20,834 nucleotides of DNA from DASULA01 sp036278435. GTDB lineage: Bacteria > Actinomycetota > Actinomycetes > Mycobacteriales > DASULA01. The notes beneath the pieces were generated by a model. The model was not told the DNA's origin and made no database searches. It was given only the letters and a program-made list of their open reading frames with translations. The first letter of the stretch is position 1. Each line of letters begins with the position of its first letter. Shown one piece after another: positions 1 to 6,560 of the stretch. The stretch is taken from positions 1 through 20,834 of the forward strand of contig DASULA010000204.1 of assembly GCA_036278435.1 (NCBI GenBank), in the 5' to 3' direction. The translations under genes and the position numbers were made by a program.

Positions 1-93
1 GGCCCACCGGGCGTCGGCCAGGGCGCGCAGCCGGCGCAGCGGCCCGGTGCCGGCCCGCTCGTCCCGGCCGGACCGGCCGGACCGGGTACTCAA
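1..93 (-). CDS. Partial 5' end of a biotin-operon gene, probably bioF (8-amino-7-oxononanoate synthase)
   Basis: Only the first 31 codons are in the window. A TTG start at 93 overlaps the TGA stop of bioA by four bases (TTGA), which suggests translational coupling. The frame stays open to the window edge. The residues are basic and helical, ending LRRLRALADARWA, resembling the N-terminal helix that precedes the catalytic core of BioF, but no diagnostic motif is reached. BioF condenses pimeloyl-ACP or pimeloyl-CoA with alanine, the step just before BioA. Position directly after bioA is the main argument, since bioA-bioF-bioD is a common actinobacterial order. Another biotin gene, or an unrelated one, remains possible. 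Confidence 0.42.
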   Translation of the reverse strand, partial: MSTRSGRSGRDERAGTGPLRRLRALADARWA

Positions 94-1430
94 CCGGTGA
101 CCTCGCGCACGCAGTCGGAGACCACCCCGACCAGTTCGTCGAGCTGGCCGTCGCTGATGGCCAGCGGCGGCATGAGCACGACCACGTCGCCCAGCGGCCG
201 GATCAGCACGCCGCGTTCCCGGGCCCGCTGGCACACCCGGAACCCGGTGCGCTCACCCATTCCCTGTACCTGGATGCCGGTCATGGTGCCGACCCGGCGG
301 ATCTCGGCCACCCCGTCGTGGCCGGCCAGCGGTGCCAGCAACGAGCCGAGGCGCTCGCCGACCTCGGCGGCGCGGGCGACGGTGGACCGCTCGTGCATCA
401 GCGCCAGGTTGGCCAGCGCGGCTGCGCAGCACAGCGGGTTGGCGGTGAACGTGTGGCCGTGGAAGAACGTCCGGCCCGAGGACGGCGACCCGAGGAACGC
501 CTCGTACACCCAGTCCCGGGTGAGCACCGCGGACAGCGGCAGGTATCCGCCGGTGAGCCGCTTCCCGCACACCAGCAGGTCCGGTGACACCCCGGCGTGG
601 TCGACCGCCCACCACCGGCCGGTGGCGCCCAGCCCGGTGGCGACCTCGTCGGCGACCATTGCCGCCCCGTGCCGGTCGCATGCCCGGCGAACGCCGCGCA
701 GGAACGCCGGGTCGTGGGTGAGGATGCCACCGGCCGCCTGCACCATCGGCTCGACCACCACCGCGCACACCCGGTCGCCCTCGCGTTGCATCAGGGTATC
801 CAGCTCGGCCACCACCTCGGCGGCCCGGTCCGCCCGGTTCGACGGGCCGGCTGGGCTGGCCATGCCCGGCTTGAGCACGCCGGGTGAGGAGATCATCCGG
901 GTCTCCAGCAGGATCGGGCGGTACGTCGCGTGGAACAGGTCGATGCCGCCCACACTGACCGCGCCGAGGGTGTCACCGTGGTAGCCCTCGGCCACGTGCA
1001 CGAAGTACGGCCGTTGCTCGCCGCGCTGGGCCGCGGCCTGGAACGCCATCTTGATAGCCGCCTCGGCCGCGGACGAGCCGTCCCCGGCGAAGAACACCCG
1101 GCCCAGCCCGGTCGGGGCGATCCGCACCAGTTCCTCGGCCAGCCGGATACCCGGTTCGTGGGTGAGCCCGAGGAAGGTCGAATGGTCCAGTCGGTTCAGT
1201 TGGTCGCGCAGCGCCGCGTCGATGGCCGGCTCGCGGTGACCGTGCACGGTGACCCACAGCGAGGACGTCCCGTCCAGGTAGCGCCGGCCCTCGGTGTCGA
1301 CCAGGTACATCCCCTCGCCGCGGTCGATCACCAGCGGCTGGTCGAACGGCCAGACCGCGTGCTGGGTGAACGGGTGCCACACCGCGTGCAGGTCGCGGGC
1401 GACGAGGTCCTGGGTGCGTCCGTCGATCAC
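90..1430 (-). CDS. bioA: Adenosylmethionine-8-amino-7-oxononanoate aminotransferase (BioA)
   Basis: PLP-dependent class III aminotransferase that converts 8-amino-7-oxononanoate (KAPA) to 7,8-diaminononanoate with S-adenosylmethionine as amino donor, in biotin synthesis in the cytoplasm. With the GTG start at 1430 it has 446 residues, normal for the family. Visible signatures: WHPFTQ near residue 18, the cofactor phosphate loop GDGSSAAEAAIK near 116-127, GYHGDTLGA near 150, the PLP-contacting Asp in ADEVATG near 261, and the Schiff-base lysine in CGKRLTGGY (about K290). The frame is open up to an ATG at 1511, but that start would leave 17 bp to the divergent pdtaS, and the extra 27 residues do not resemble BioA. 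GTG 1430 is preferred, although its ribosome site is weak. It overlaps the next gene by 4 bp. Confidence 0.93.
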   Translation of the reverse strand: MIDGRTQDLVARDLHAVWHPFTQHAVWPFDQPLVIDRGEGMYLVDTEGRRYLDGTSSLWVTVHGHREPAIDAALRDQLNRLDHSTFLGLTHEPGIRLAEELVRIAPTGLGRVFFAGDGSSAAEAAIKMAFQAAAQRGEQRPYFVHVAEGYHGDTLGAVSVGGIDLFHATYRPILLETRMISSPGVLKPGMASPAGPSNRADRAAEVVAELDTLMQREGDRVCAVVVEPMVQAAGGILTHDPAFLRGVRRACDRHGAAMVADEVATGLGATGRWWAVDHAGVSPDLLVCGKRLTGGYLPLSAVLTRDWVYEAFLGSPSSGRTFFHGHTFTANPLCCAAALANLALMHERSTVARAAEVGERLGSLLAPLAGHDGVAEIRRVGTMTGIQVQGMGERTGFRVCQRARERGVLIRPLGDVVVLMPPLAISDGQLDELVGVVSDCVREVTG

Positions 1431-1528
1431 CGGGGAAGTCTGGCAGCCCAAGCGGTGACACGCCGGACCGGGGTGAACGGTGTCGCCGGCTCCGACCGGA
1501 GGTCCGGCCATGTGACACCCTCGCTGGT

Positions 1529-2998
1529 GTGTCGACTCTCAGCGACCTGCTCGCCGAGCACACTGCGCTCACCCCCGGTGACGTCGAGCACCTCCAGCAC
1601 CTGGTTGGGGAGTGGCAACTGCTGGCCGACATGTCGTTCGCCGACCTGTTGCTGTGGGCGCCGGTGGACGGACGGTTCCTCTGCGTCGCCCAGGTGCGGC
1701 CGACCACCGGGCCCACCGCGCACCAGGACGACATGGTCGCCAGCCTCGCCGCGGGGCAGGCGGTCTACGCCCTGGAGGTGTGCCTGTCCGAGCAGCGGAT
1801 CTTCCGGGAGGCCGACCCGGACTGGCAGTCCGGCGTGCCGGTCCGGCGTGAGGCGGTGCCGGTGCGCCACCGGGACCGGATCGTGGCGCTGCTCGGCCGG
1901 GACACCAACCTGGCCCCCGCGCGCAGCCCCAGCCAGCTCGAACTGGCCTACCTCCAGGGGGCGGCGGACCTGTGCCAGATGGTCGCCGACGGATCCTTCC
2001 CGCCGCCCGGCCAGCACGCCGAACCGCACTCCGGGCCGCGTGCCGGGGACGGCCTGCTGCGGTTGGACGGAGACGGGGTGGTCGTCTACGCCAGCCCGAA
2101 CGCGCTGTCGGCCTACCGCCGGATGGGGGTGGCCGGCAACCTGCTGGACACCACCCTGGCCGCGTTGACCAGCTCGCTGGTCAGCGACCCGTTCGACAGC
2201 GCGGAGATCGCCGAGCGGATCAACCGGGCACTGGCCGGGCAGGCCCCACCGCGAATGGAGATCGAGGCCCGGGGCGCGTCCGTGCTCTTCCGGGCGCTGC
2301 CACTGCGCCCGCGCAGGGAGCCGCTGGGAGCGCTGGTGCTGCTGCGGGACACCACCGAGGTGCGGTCCCGGGACCGCCAGTTGATGAGTAAGGACGCCAC
2401 CATCCGGGAGATCCACCACCGGGTGAAGAACAATCTCCAGACCGTGGCCGCGCTGCTGCGGTTGCAGGCCCGCAGGATGGGGGTGCCCGAGGCGCGGGAC
2501 GCGCTGGAGGAGTCGGTGCGTCGGGTCACCTCGATCGCCCTGGTGCACGAGACGCTGTCGCTGTCGCTGGACGAACGGGTCGACTTCGACGGGATCGTGG
2601 ACCGGCTGGTGGGCATGGTCGCCGAGGTGGCCGTGGCCGAGTCGACGGTGCGGGTGAGCCGGGACGGGTCGTTCGGGGTACTGACCGCCGAGGTGGCCAC
2701 CCCGCTGGTGATGGTGCTCACCGAGCTGATCCAGAACGCGGTGGAACACGCCTTCCCGCGCGGGCGGTCCGGCGATGTGGTGGTGGTGGCGCGGCGGACC
2801 AACCGGTGGCTGGACGTGACCGTGCGGGACAACGGGCGGGGTCTGCCGCCCGGCTTCGCCCCGGACGCAGGTGACCGGCTCGGACTACAGATCGTGCGGA
2901 CGCTGGTCGCCGCCGAGCTGCGCGGCAGCCTGGTGATGCGACCGGCGTCGACCAGTGGCACCGAGGCGGTGGTCCGGGTGCCGATGACCCGCCGATGA
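1529..2998 (+). CDS. pdtaS: Two-component sensor histidine kinase, PdtaS type
   Basis: A soluble 489-residue sensor kinase of the HisKA_2/HWE-like group. The order is an N-terminal GAF-like region (about 1-150), a PAS-like region (about 170-280), then dimerisation/phosphoacceptor helices with REIHHRVKNNLQT (H296/H297; the second aligns with the phosphorylated His of mycobacterial PdtaS), followed by an HATPase domain with N box ELIQNAVEHAF (N403), DNGRGLP (434-440) and GLQIVRTL. There are no membrane segments. Family members phosphorylate PdtaR, an ANTAR-domain antiterminator that binds RNA; no pdtaR is in this window. The GTG start at 1529 gives the family N-terminus (MSTLSDLLAEHT) but lacks an obvious ribosome site. 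Its position next to whiB1, in convergent orientation, matches Rv3220c-Rv3219 in M. tuberculosis. Confidence 0.93.
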   Translation: MSTLSDLLAEHTALTPGDVEHLQHLVGEWQLLADMSFADLLLWAPVDGRFLCVAQVRPTTGPTAHQDDMVASLAAGQAVYALEVCLSEQRIFREADPDWQSGVPVRREAVPVRHRDRIVALLGRDTNLAPARSPSQLELAYLQGAADLCQMVADGSFPPPGQHAEPHSGPRAGDGLLRLDGDGVVVYASPNALSAYRRMGVAGNLLDTTLAALTSSLVSDPFDSAEIAERINRALAGQAPPRMEIEARGASVLFRALPLRPRREPLGALVLLRDTTEVRSRDRQLMSKDATIREIHHRVKNNLQTVAALLRLQARRMGVPEARDALEESVRRVTSIALVHETLSLSLDERVDFDGIVDRLVGMVAEVAVAESTVRVSRDGSFGVLTAEVATPLVMVLTELIQNAVEHAFPRGRSGDVVVVARRTNRWLDVTVRDNGRGLPPGFAPDAGDRLGLQIVRTLVAAELRGSLVMRPASTSGTEAVVRVPMTRR

Positions 2999-3032
2999 CC
3001 CGATCGGTGAGTCCACGGTTGGCCCGCTGAGT

Positions 3033-3068
3033 CGGGCACTGAACCGGGCACTGAACCGGGCACTGGAA
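3033..3068. repeat. 12-bp tandem repeat, about 2.8 copies
   Basis: CGGGCACTGAAC occurs at 3033-3044 and 3045-3056, with a third partial copy (CGGGCACTG) from 3057. It begins 35 bp after the pdtaS stop, in the convergent pdtaS/whiB1 spacer. It has no self-complementarity, so it is not itself a terminator. Confidence 0.85.
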
Positions 3069-3140
3069 TCTTCGGGTTCGCCGGGCGTGACTGGTCCGTG
3101 ACTGCTACGCTACGCAGCGTGTCCGTGCCCAGACGACCAA

Positions 3141-3169
3141 CAACCCGGCACCGATCAGGTACCGGGTTG
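3141..3169. terminator. Inverted repeat between convergent pdtaS and whiB1
   Basis: Arms CAACCCGG and CCGGGTTG are perfect over 8 bp. An inner ACC/GGT extends the stem after one mismatch, with a loop GATCA. It lies 21 nt past the whiB1 stop and is likely the whiB1 terminator, possibly bidirectional. There is no U-tract, as is usual for high-GC actinobacteria. Confidence 0.55.
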
Positions 3170-3190
3170 CCGGACGTGTGGCTGGTGGGT

Positions 3191-3442
3191 TCAGGCCGTT
3201 CGGGCTCTGGTGCGGGCTCCGCGGCGCTTGAGGGCACGGCGTTCGTCTTCGCTCATGCCGCCCCACACACCGGCGTCCTGGCCGGTTTCCAGCGCCCAAC
3301 TCAAACATTCCTGCGTCACGGGGCAGCGTTGGCAGACGGCCTTTGCCTCGTCGATCTGCAGCAGGGCCGGACCCGTGTTGCCAATCGGGAAGAACAGCTC
3401 CGGGTCCTCGTCACGACAGAGCGCGCGGTGGCGCCAGTCCAT
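3191..3442 (-). CDS. whiB1: WhiB1-type iron-sulfur transcriptional regulator
   Basis: An 83-residue Wbl protein almost identical in plan to M. tuberculosis WhiB1. It has the four cluster-ligating cysteines C9, C37, C40 and C46 (C-x2-C-x5-C after the first), the turn GVWGG at 58-62, and the basic C-terminal tail KRRGARTRARTA used for DNA contact. Known WhiB1 carries a nitric-oxide-sensitive [4Fe-4S] cluster, binds the domain-4 region of the primary sigma factor, and is essential in mycobacteria. The ATG at 3442 follows the ribosome site AGGAGT at 8 nt. A TTGACA promoter and two CRP-like palindromes lie upstream. It is transcribed towards pdtaS. The lipid kinase gene lies upstream on the same strand, separated by 346 bp containing a terminator and this promoter. 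Confidence 0.97.
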   Translation of the reverse strand: MDWRHRALCRDEDPELFFPIGNTGPALLQIDEAKAVCQRCPVTQECLSWALETGQDAGVWGGMSEDERRALKRRGARTRARTA

Positions 3443-3542
3443 GCTTCTACTCCTAGCGGGTTATGGGTGAATGCGCCCACCGCCGGCGTGACATCGAGGC
3501 ATGCAGCCCTGACACGGCGGACGCCGTACATTCGTTCCTGCT

Positions 3543-3558
3543 TGTGAATCCTTTCACG
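3543..3558. promoter_or_regulatory. CRP-type palindrome enclosing the whiB1 -10 box
   Basis: TGTGA-ATCCTT-TCACG matches the TGTGA-N6-TCACA consensus of CRP/Rv3676-type regulators at 9 of 10 fixed positions. The N6 core (3548-3553) is the proposed -10 hexamer on the minus strand. A protein bound here would be expected to block transcription. Known: M. tuberculosis whiB1 is controlled by the cAMP receptor protein Rv3676 through two sites. Confidence 0.6.
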
Positions 3559-3575
3559 AGGGGCGCCGTTGTCAA
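3548..3575 (-). promoter_or_regulatory. Principal-sigma-type promoter of whiB1
   Basis: On the minus strand a perfect -35 TTGACA (3575-3570) is followed after 16 nt by AAGGAT (3553-3548), close to the actinobacterial -10 form TAGGAT. A start site near 3541 would give a leader of roughly 100 nt. Confidence 0.65.
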
Positions 3576-3601
3576 GGGTGTGGCACGAACTCGCGTCCAC
3601 T

Positions 3602-3617
3602 CGTGAGGCGCGTCACC
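3602..3617. promoter_or_regulatory. Second CRP-type palindrome upstream of whiB1
   Basis: CGTGA-GGCGCG-TCACC has perfect GTGA/TCAC inner half-sites at the CRP spacing of 6. Its centre lies 59 bp from the first site and about 68 bp upstream of the inferred start site, a position from which activation is conceivable. Confidence 0.45.
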
Positions 3618-3731
3618 GCCGATCGGCGGCGCGCGACCCGTCAAGGGTGACAGCGGAGCGTGTGATCCGCAATGGCCCGATCGGGCGTTGGCCGGGTATC
3701 ACCGGTTCCGGTGGTAACTCTGACGCTGGGT

Positions 3732-3764
3732 GACCGGCTTCGGCCGGCCCGGCCGGGGCCGGTC
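3732..3764. terminator. GC-rich hairpin downstream of the lipid kinase gene
   Basis: Arms GACCGGC and GCCGGTC enclose a further GGCC-rich self-complementary region. It starts 24 nt after the kinase stop codon on the minus strand, so it is a plausible terminator separating the kinase from whiB1. Confidence 0.5.
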
Positions 3765-3788
3765 GGAGCGGGCGCCTCGCTCACCTGG

Positions 3789-4712
3789 TCAGGTGAGCAC
3801 CCGCAGCACTTCGGGTACCGCGGTGAACCGGACCTGGCTGCGTTCCCCCAGATGGTCGCCGTCCACCTGGAGGGCCAGCGGCCGGTCCGCGGTGAGGGTG
3901 AACTCGGCGACGTCGTGCAGTCGCAGCAGGCGGCGGCCGCGCAGCCGCGGCTTCTCCCGCAGTGCTTGGCCCAGGTAGCCCAGCGTCCGCAGAATGCCCA
4001 TCCGCCGGGGCGCGAACACGTCCAAGGCGGTGTCGAACGACGCCTCCGGCGTCGGACGCAGCGGGCGGGCGCCCAGGTAGGTCCAGGGCGAGGTGTTCGA
4101 GACGATCGCGAAGAAGATCCCATCGCACGGCTCGGCGTCCGGCCGTTCCAACGTCACCGCCGGGTGGTGCCGGTCGGTACCGACCAGGAAGTGGGTGACC
4201 GCCGCCCGCACGTACCGGGCCTGGGTGATGCCACGGCCGGAACGGCGGCGTCGCTCGATCCGCCGCACCACCTCCGCGTCGAACCCGAAGCCCGCGGTGA
4301 AGGTGAACCACCGGTCGTCCACCCGGCCCAGACCGATCCGGCGGCTCCGTCCGGTGCGCAGCGCGTCCAGGATCTCCCCGGTGGCCTCGATCGGATCGTT
4401 GGGGATGCCCAGGGTGCGGGCGAACACGTTCGTCGAACCCCCGGGCACCACCGCCAGTGCCGGCAGGTCGGGCGCCGGGCCGTCGGTGAGCAGGCCGTTC
4501 ACGACCTCGTTGACCGTTCCGTCGCCGCCCTGCGCCACCACCAGGTCGAAGCCGTCTCGGGCCGCGTGGCAGGCCAGCGCGGCAGCGTGCCCGCGGTTCT
4601 GAGTCTCGACCACCCGTACGTCCAGGTCGCTGGCCAGGGCCCGGGTGAGCACGTCACGCCCCTTGGCGGTGGTGGTGGTCGCCGTCGGGTTGACGACGAG
4701 GAGGGCGCGCAT
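3789..4712 (-). CDS. Diacylglycerol kinase-family lipid kinase
   Basis: A 307-residue protein of the DagK/YegS/BmrU family, which phosphorylates a lipid hydroxyl (diacylglycerol or a related lipid) with ATP at the cytoplasmic membrane face. It begins LLVVNP (residues 4-9), has the nucleotide-binding signature GGDGTVNEV at 62-70, then PGGSTNVFAR and, in the C-terminal beta domain, SNTSPWTYLGARPL. The frame is open a further 58 codons upstream, but the ATG at 4712 gives the usual family start. That ATG lies exactly 7 nt after a TAGTCT box, suggesting a leaderless transcript. It diverges from the membrane-protein gene with 34 bp between starts. It occupies the position of M. tuberculosis Rv3218. 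The real substrate is unknown. Confidence 0.88.
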   Translation of the reverse strand: MRALLVVNPTATTTTAKGRDVLTRALASDLDVRVVETQNRGHAAALACHAARDGFDLVVAQGGDGTVNEVVNGLLTDGPAPDLPALAVVPGGSTNVFARTLGIPNDPIEATGEILDALRTGRSRRIGLGRVDDRWFTFTAGFGFDAEVVRRIERRRRSGRGITQARYVRAAVTHFLVGTDRHHPAVTLERPDAEPCDGIFFAIVSNTSPWTYLGARPLRPTPEASFDTALDVFAPRRMGILRTLGYLGQALREKPRLRGRRLLRLHDVAEFTLTADRPLALQVDGDHLGERSQVRFTAVPEVLRVLT

Positions 4713-4719
4713 GGCAGCG

Positions 4720-4725
4720 AGACTA
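4720..4725 (-). promoter_or_regulatory. -10 box of a probable leaderless promoter, lipid kinase gene
   Basis: On the minus strand TAGTCT is followed by 7 nt and then the ATG at 4712. This is the spacing expected when transcription starts on the start codon itself. No -35 element is evident. Confidence 0.5.
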
Positions 4726-4733
4726 CCCAGGGA

Positions 4734-4739
4734 TACGCT
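4734..4739 (+). promoter_or_regulatory. -10 box of a probable leaderless promoter, membrane-protein gene
   Basis: TACGCT is followed by 7 nt and then the GTG at 4747, the mirror image of the kinase promoter. The two boxes are 8 bp apart, so polymerase footprints would overlap. CTACC (4723-4727) and GGTAG (4740-4744) form an inverted repeat across both. Confidence 0.5.
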
Positions 4740-4746
4740 GGTAGCC

Positions 4747-5157
4747 GTGCCCGAGCCCGGCGGGACCGTCCCGTCTCCCCGTCCGGTGCGGCTGGCCGCG
4801 CTGGTCGCCGCGGTGGAGGGTCTCGCCCTGGTCGGGCTGGCCGCCTTCTTCCTGGTGGAGTTGGCGGTGTCCACGCCCACCGACACCGGGGCCGCGCTGA
4901 CCGGGGCCGGATTCGAGCTGCTCGGCGGGGTCCTGCTGCTGATGGTCGCCCGCGGGCTGCACCAGGCGCGGCGGTGGTCCCGGTCGCCGTCGGTGGTGCT
5001 CCAGGTGGTGTCGCTGCCGGTCGGCTACACGCTGGCCTTCCAGGCCGGCCAGCCGTGGTGGGGCCTGCCGGTGCTCGTCCTGGCGGTGGCCGAGTTGTAC
5101 TTCCTGTTCACCCCGGAGGCCCGCCGCGCCTTCGACGAGCAGTTCGGCCGTTCCTAG
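4747..5157 (+). CDS. Small integral membrane protein (Rv3217c-like position)
   Basis: A 136-residue protein with four probable membrane helices, at about residues 14-38, 49-68, 82-98 and 105-121, a short charged cytoplasmic loop (GLHQARRWSRSPS) in the middle and a charged C-terminal tail ending EQFGRS. The fold resembles actinobacterial conserved membrane proteins of unknown function. The frame opens at 4645, but that would overlap the divergent kinase gene. GTG 4747 sits 7 nt after TACGCT and gives a sensible N-terminus. Its size and its place beside the lipid kinase match M. tuberculosis Rv3217c. No function can be assigned; a role linked to membrane lipids would only be a guess from its neighbour. 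Confidence 0.82.
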   Translation: MPEPGGTVPSPRPVRLAALVAAVEGLALVGLAAFFLVELAVSTPTDTGAALTGAGFELLGGVLLLMVARGLHQARRWSRSPSVVLQVVSLPVGYTLAFQAGQPWWGLPVLVLAVAELYFLFTPEARRAFDEQFGRS

Positions 5158-5203
5158 TGCGCCGCCCGCCAACCCTCGCCGCACCCTGGCCACCCACCCG
5201 CGT

Positions 5204-5227
5204 TGAGGTTTTCTCGCGAAAACCTCA
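5204..5227. repeat. Long palindrome, copy 1 (convergent spacer)
   Basis: A 24-bp inverted repeat with 10-bp arms (TGAGGTTTTC and its complement GAAAACCTCA) around TCGC. The 22-bp core is identical to copy 2 at 5248-5269. It lies 46 nt after the membrane-protein stop. It could serve as a terminator hairpin for that gene or as a protein-binding site. Confidence 0.75.
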
Positions 5228-5244
5228 CGGTTAACCGGTTACAT

Positions 5245-5272
5245 CCCGAGGTTTTCTCGCGAAAACCTCGGG
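5245..5272. repeat. Long palindrome, copy 2 (convergent spacer)
   Basis: A 28-bp inverted repeat with 12-bp arms (CCCGAGGTTTTC and its complement) around TCGC, 55 nt past the sigF stop. Its core is identical to copy 1, but its outer base pairs differ, with matching changes on both sides (T/A in copy 1, CCC/GGG here). The 17-bp spacer between copies contains CGGTTAACCG (5228-5237), itself a perfect palindrome. Confidence 0.75.
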
Positions 5273-5327
5273 GGTGCTGGGGCTGCCGCGTCAGGACGCC
5301 GGCCTGGTTCACGGGCCTGGTCCTCGA

Positions 5328-6137
5328 CTAATCTTCGACTAGGAGGCGCTCGCGGAGTTGGCTGAGGGTGCGGGCCAGCAGCCGGGACACGTGCATCTGT
5401 GAGATGCCCAGCTCGTTGGCGATCTGGGACTGGGTCATGTTGCCGAAGAATCGGAGCAGCAGGATCCGCCGTTCCCGCTCGGGCAGGGTGTCCAACAGCG
5501 GCTTGAGCGCCTCCCGGTACTCCACCCCCTCCAGCGCGTCGTCCTCGGCTCCCAGGGTGTCGGCGACCGACTGGCCGCCCTCGTTGTCGTTGGCGTCCAG
5601 CGACAGCGCGGCATAGGCGTTCGCCGACTCCAGGCCCTCAAGCACGGCCTCCTCGTCCACGCCGAGCTTGCCGGCCAACTCGGCCACGGTCGGAGACCGG
5701 CCCAGGCTCTGGGTCAGCTCGGCGGTGGCCGCCGACAGCGACGCGCGCAGCTCCTGGAGTCGGCGCGGCACCCGCACGGTCCACCCCTTGTCCCGGAAGT
5801 GTCGCTTGATCTCGCCGACCACCGTGGGGGTGGCGTAGGTGGAGAACTCCACTCCGCGTTCCAGGTCGAACCGGTCCACGGCCTTGATCAGCCCGATCGT
5901 GCCGACCTGCACCAGGTCGTCCAGCGGCTCACCCCGGCCGGAGAACCGGCGGGCCAGGTACTCCACCAGCGGCAGGTGCATCTCGACCAGCGTGTCGCGG
6001 GCCCGCTGCCGGTCCGCCGAACCGTCCGGCAGGCTCGCCAGTAGCCCGAACAGCCTCCGGGCGTAGTCCCGGTCGTCCTCCTGTGAGCCCGGCTGTCGGG
6101 TCGCCGACGTCGTGTCGCCGGCGCCGGGGGAGTTCAC
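5328..6137 (-). CDS. sigF: SigF/SigB-family alternative RNA polymerase sigma factor
   Basis: A 269-residue group 3 (stress/sporulation) sigma-70 factor. Region 2 covers about 50-120, including DLVQVGTIGLIKAVDRFD and FSTYATPTVVGEIKRHFRD. Region 3 is about 122-180. Region 4 covers 218-265, with the helix-turn-helix QSQIANELGISQMHVSRLL. Such factors direct polymerase to stress or developmental genes and are held inactive by an RsbW-type partner. The GTG start at 6137 overlaps the rsbW stop by four bases (GTGA), which supports coupled, balanced synthesis. No anti-anti-sigma factor lies in the window. Actinomycetes often have several paralogues, so orthology to M. tuberculosis SigF is not certain. 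The N-terminal ~20 residues are low-complexity. Confidence 0.93.
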   Translation of the reverse strand: MNSPGAGDTTSATRQPGSQEDDRDYARRLFGLLASLPDGSADRQRARDTLVEMHLPLVEYLARRFSGRGEPLDDLVQVGTIGLIKAVDRFDLERGVEFSTYATPTVVGEIKRHFRDKGWTVRVPRRLQELRASLSAATAELTQSLGRSPTVAELAGKLGVDEEAVLEGLESANAYAALSLDANDNEGGQSVADTLGAEDDALEGVEYREALKPLLDTLPERERRILLLRFFGNMTQSQIANELGISQMHVSRLLARTLSQLRERLLVED

Positions 6138-6553
6138 CGCGCACCGCCACGCCGTTTGCGGAGCACGATGGCGACCGTCCCGCCCGAGCCGGTCTCGGTC
6201 TCGACCTCGCCGGCCAGCGCGGTCAGCACGGTCCAGGCGAAGGTGTGCTGGCGGGGCAACCGGCCCCCCTCGGTGGCCGCGCTCACCCTGATCACCAGCA
6301 CGTCCGGCAGCAGGGTGTACAGGCAGGTCAGGTTTGAGCCGGGCGCGACGTCACCGAGGAGCAGGGCCGATGCCTCGTCCACCGCGATCCGCAGGTCGTC
6401 GATCTCGTCCAGGGTGAAGTCCAGGCGAGCCGCCAGGCCCGCGGTCGCGGTACGCAGGATCGACAGGTACGCGCCGCTGGCCGGTATGCGCAGTTCCACG
6501 GTGTCGTCGTATGACACGTCCCGCCGGCCGGCCGAGGGGGCCTCCTCCGTCAT
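6134..6553 (-). CDS. rsbW: RsbW-type anti-sigma factor (serine kinase-like ATPase)
   Basis: A 139-residue GHKL-fold protein that would bind and inhibit the sigma factor encoded next to it. Its release is normally controlled by phosphorylation of an anti-anti-sigma protein. The N-box region is DDLRIAVDEASALLL (52-66): the D/E and A are present, but the usual asparagine-type N box is weak, as in mycobacterial RsbW/UsfX. The C-terminal strand SGGTVAIVLRKR closes the domain. The ATG at 6553 is preferred over the GTG directly before it because GAGGAG lies 5 nt upstream. The gene overlaps sigF by 4 bp. The 45-bp leader contains four short repeats with GRGGA cores. Kinase activity cannot be judged from sequence alone. 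Confidence 0.87.
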   Translation of the reverse strand: MTEEAPSAGRRDVSYDDTVELRIPASGAYLSILRTATAGLAARLDFTLDEIDDLRIAVDEASALLLGDVAPGSNLTCLYTLLPDVLVIRVSAATEGGRLPRQHTFAWTVLTALAGEVETETGSGGTVAIVLRKRRGGAR

Positions 6554-6560
6554 CACCGCT

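Larger units (their letters stand above)
3443..3788. other. 346-bp regulatory interval between the lipid kinase gene and whiB1
   Basis: No gene is supported here. From the whiB1 side it holds a leader of about 100 nt, the TTGACA promoter at 3548-3575, CRP-like palindromes at 3543-3558 and 3602-3617, a perfect GCCCGATCGGGC palindrome at 3675-3686, a CACCGG-tt-CCGGTG hairpin at 3700-3713, and the probable kinase terminator at 3732-3764. Confidence 0.7.

Noticed and set aside
3672..5234. A 520-codon plus-strand frame
   Set aside because: It is antisense to the lipid kinase and crosses the next gene out of frame; the composition is Arg/Gly/Pro-rich and it has no motif.
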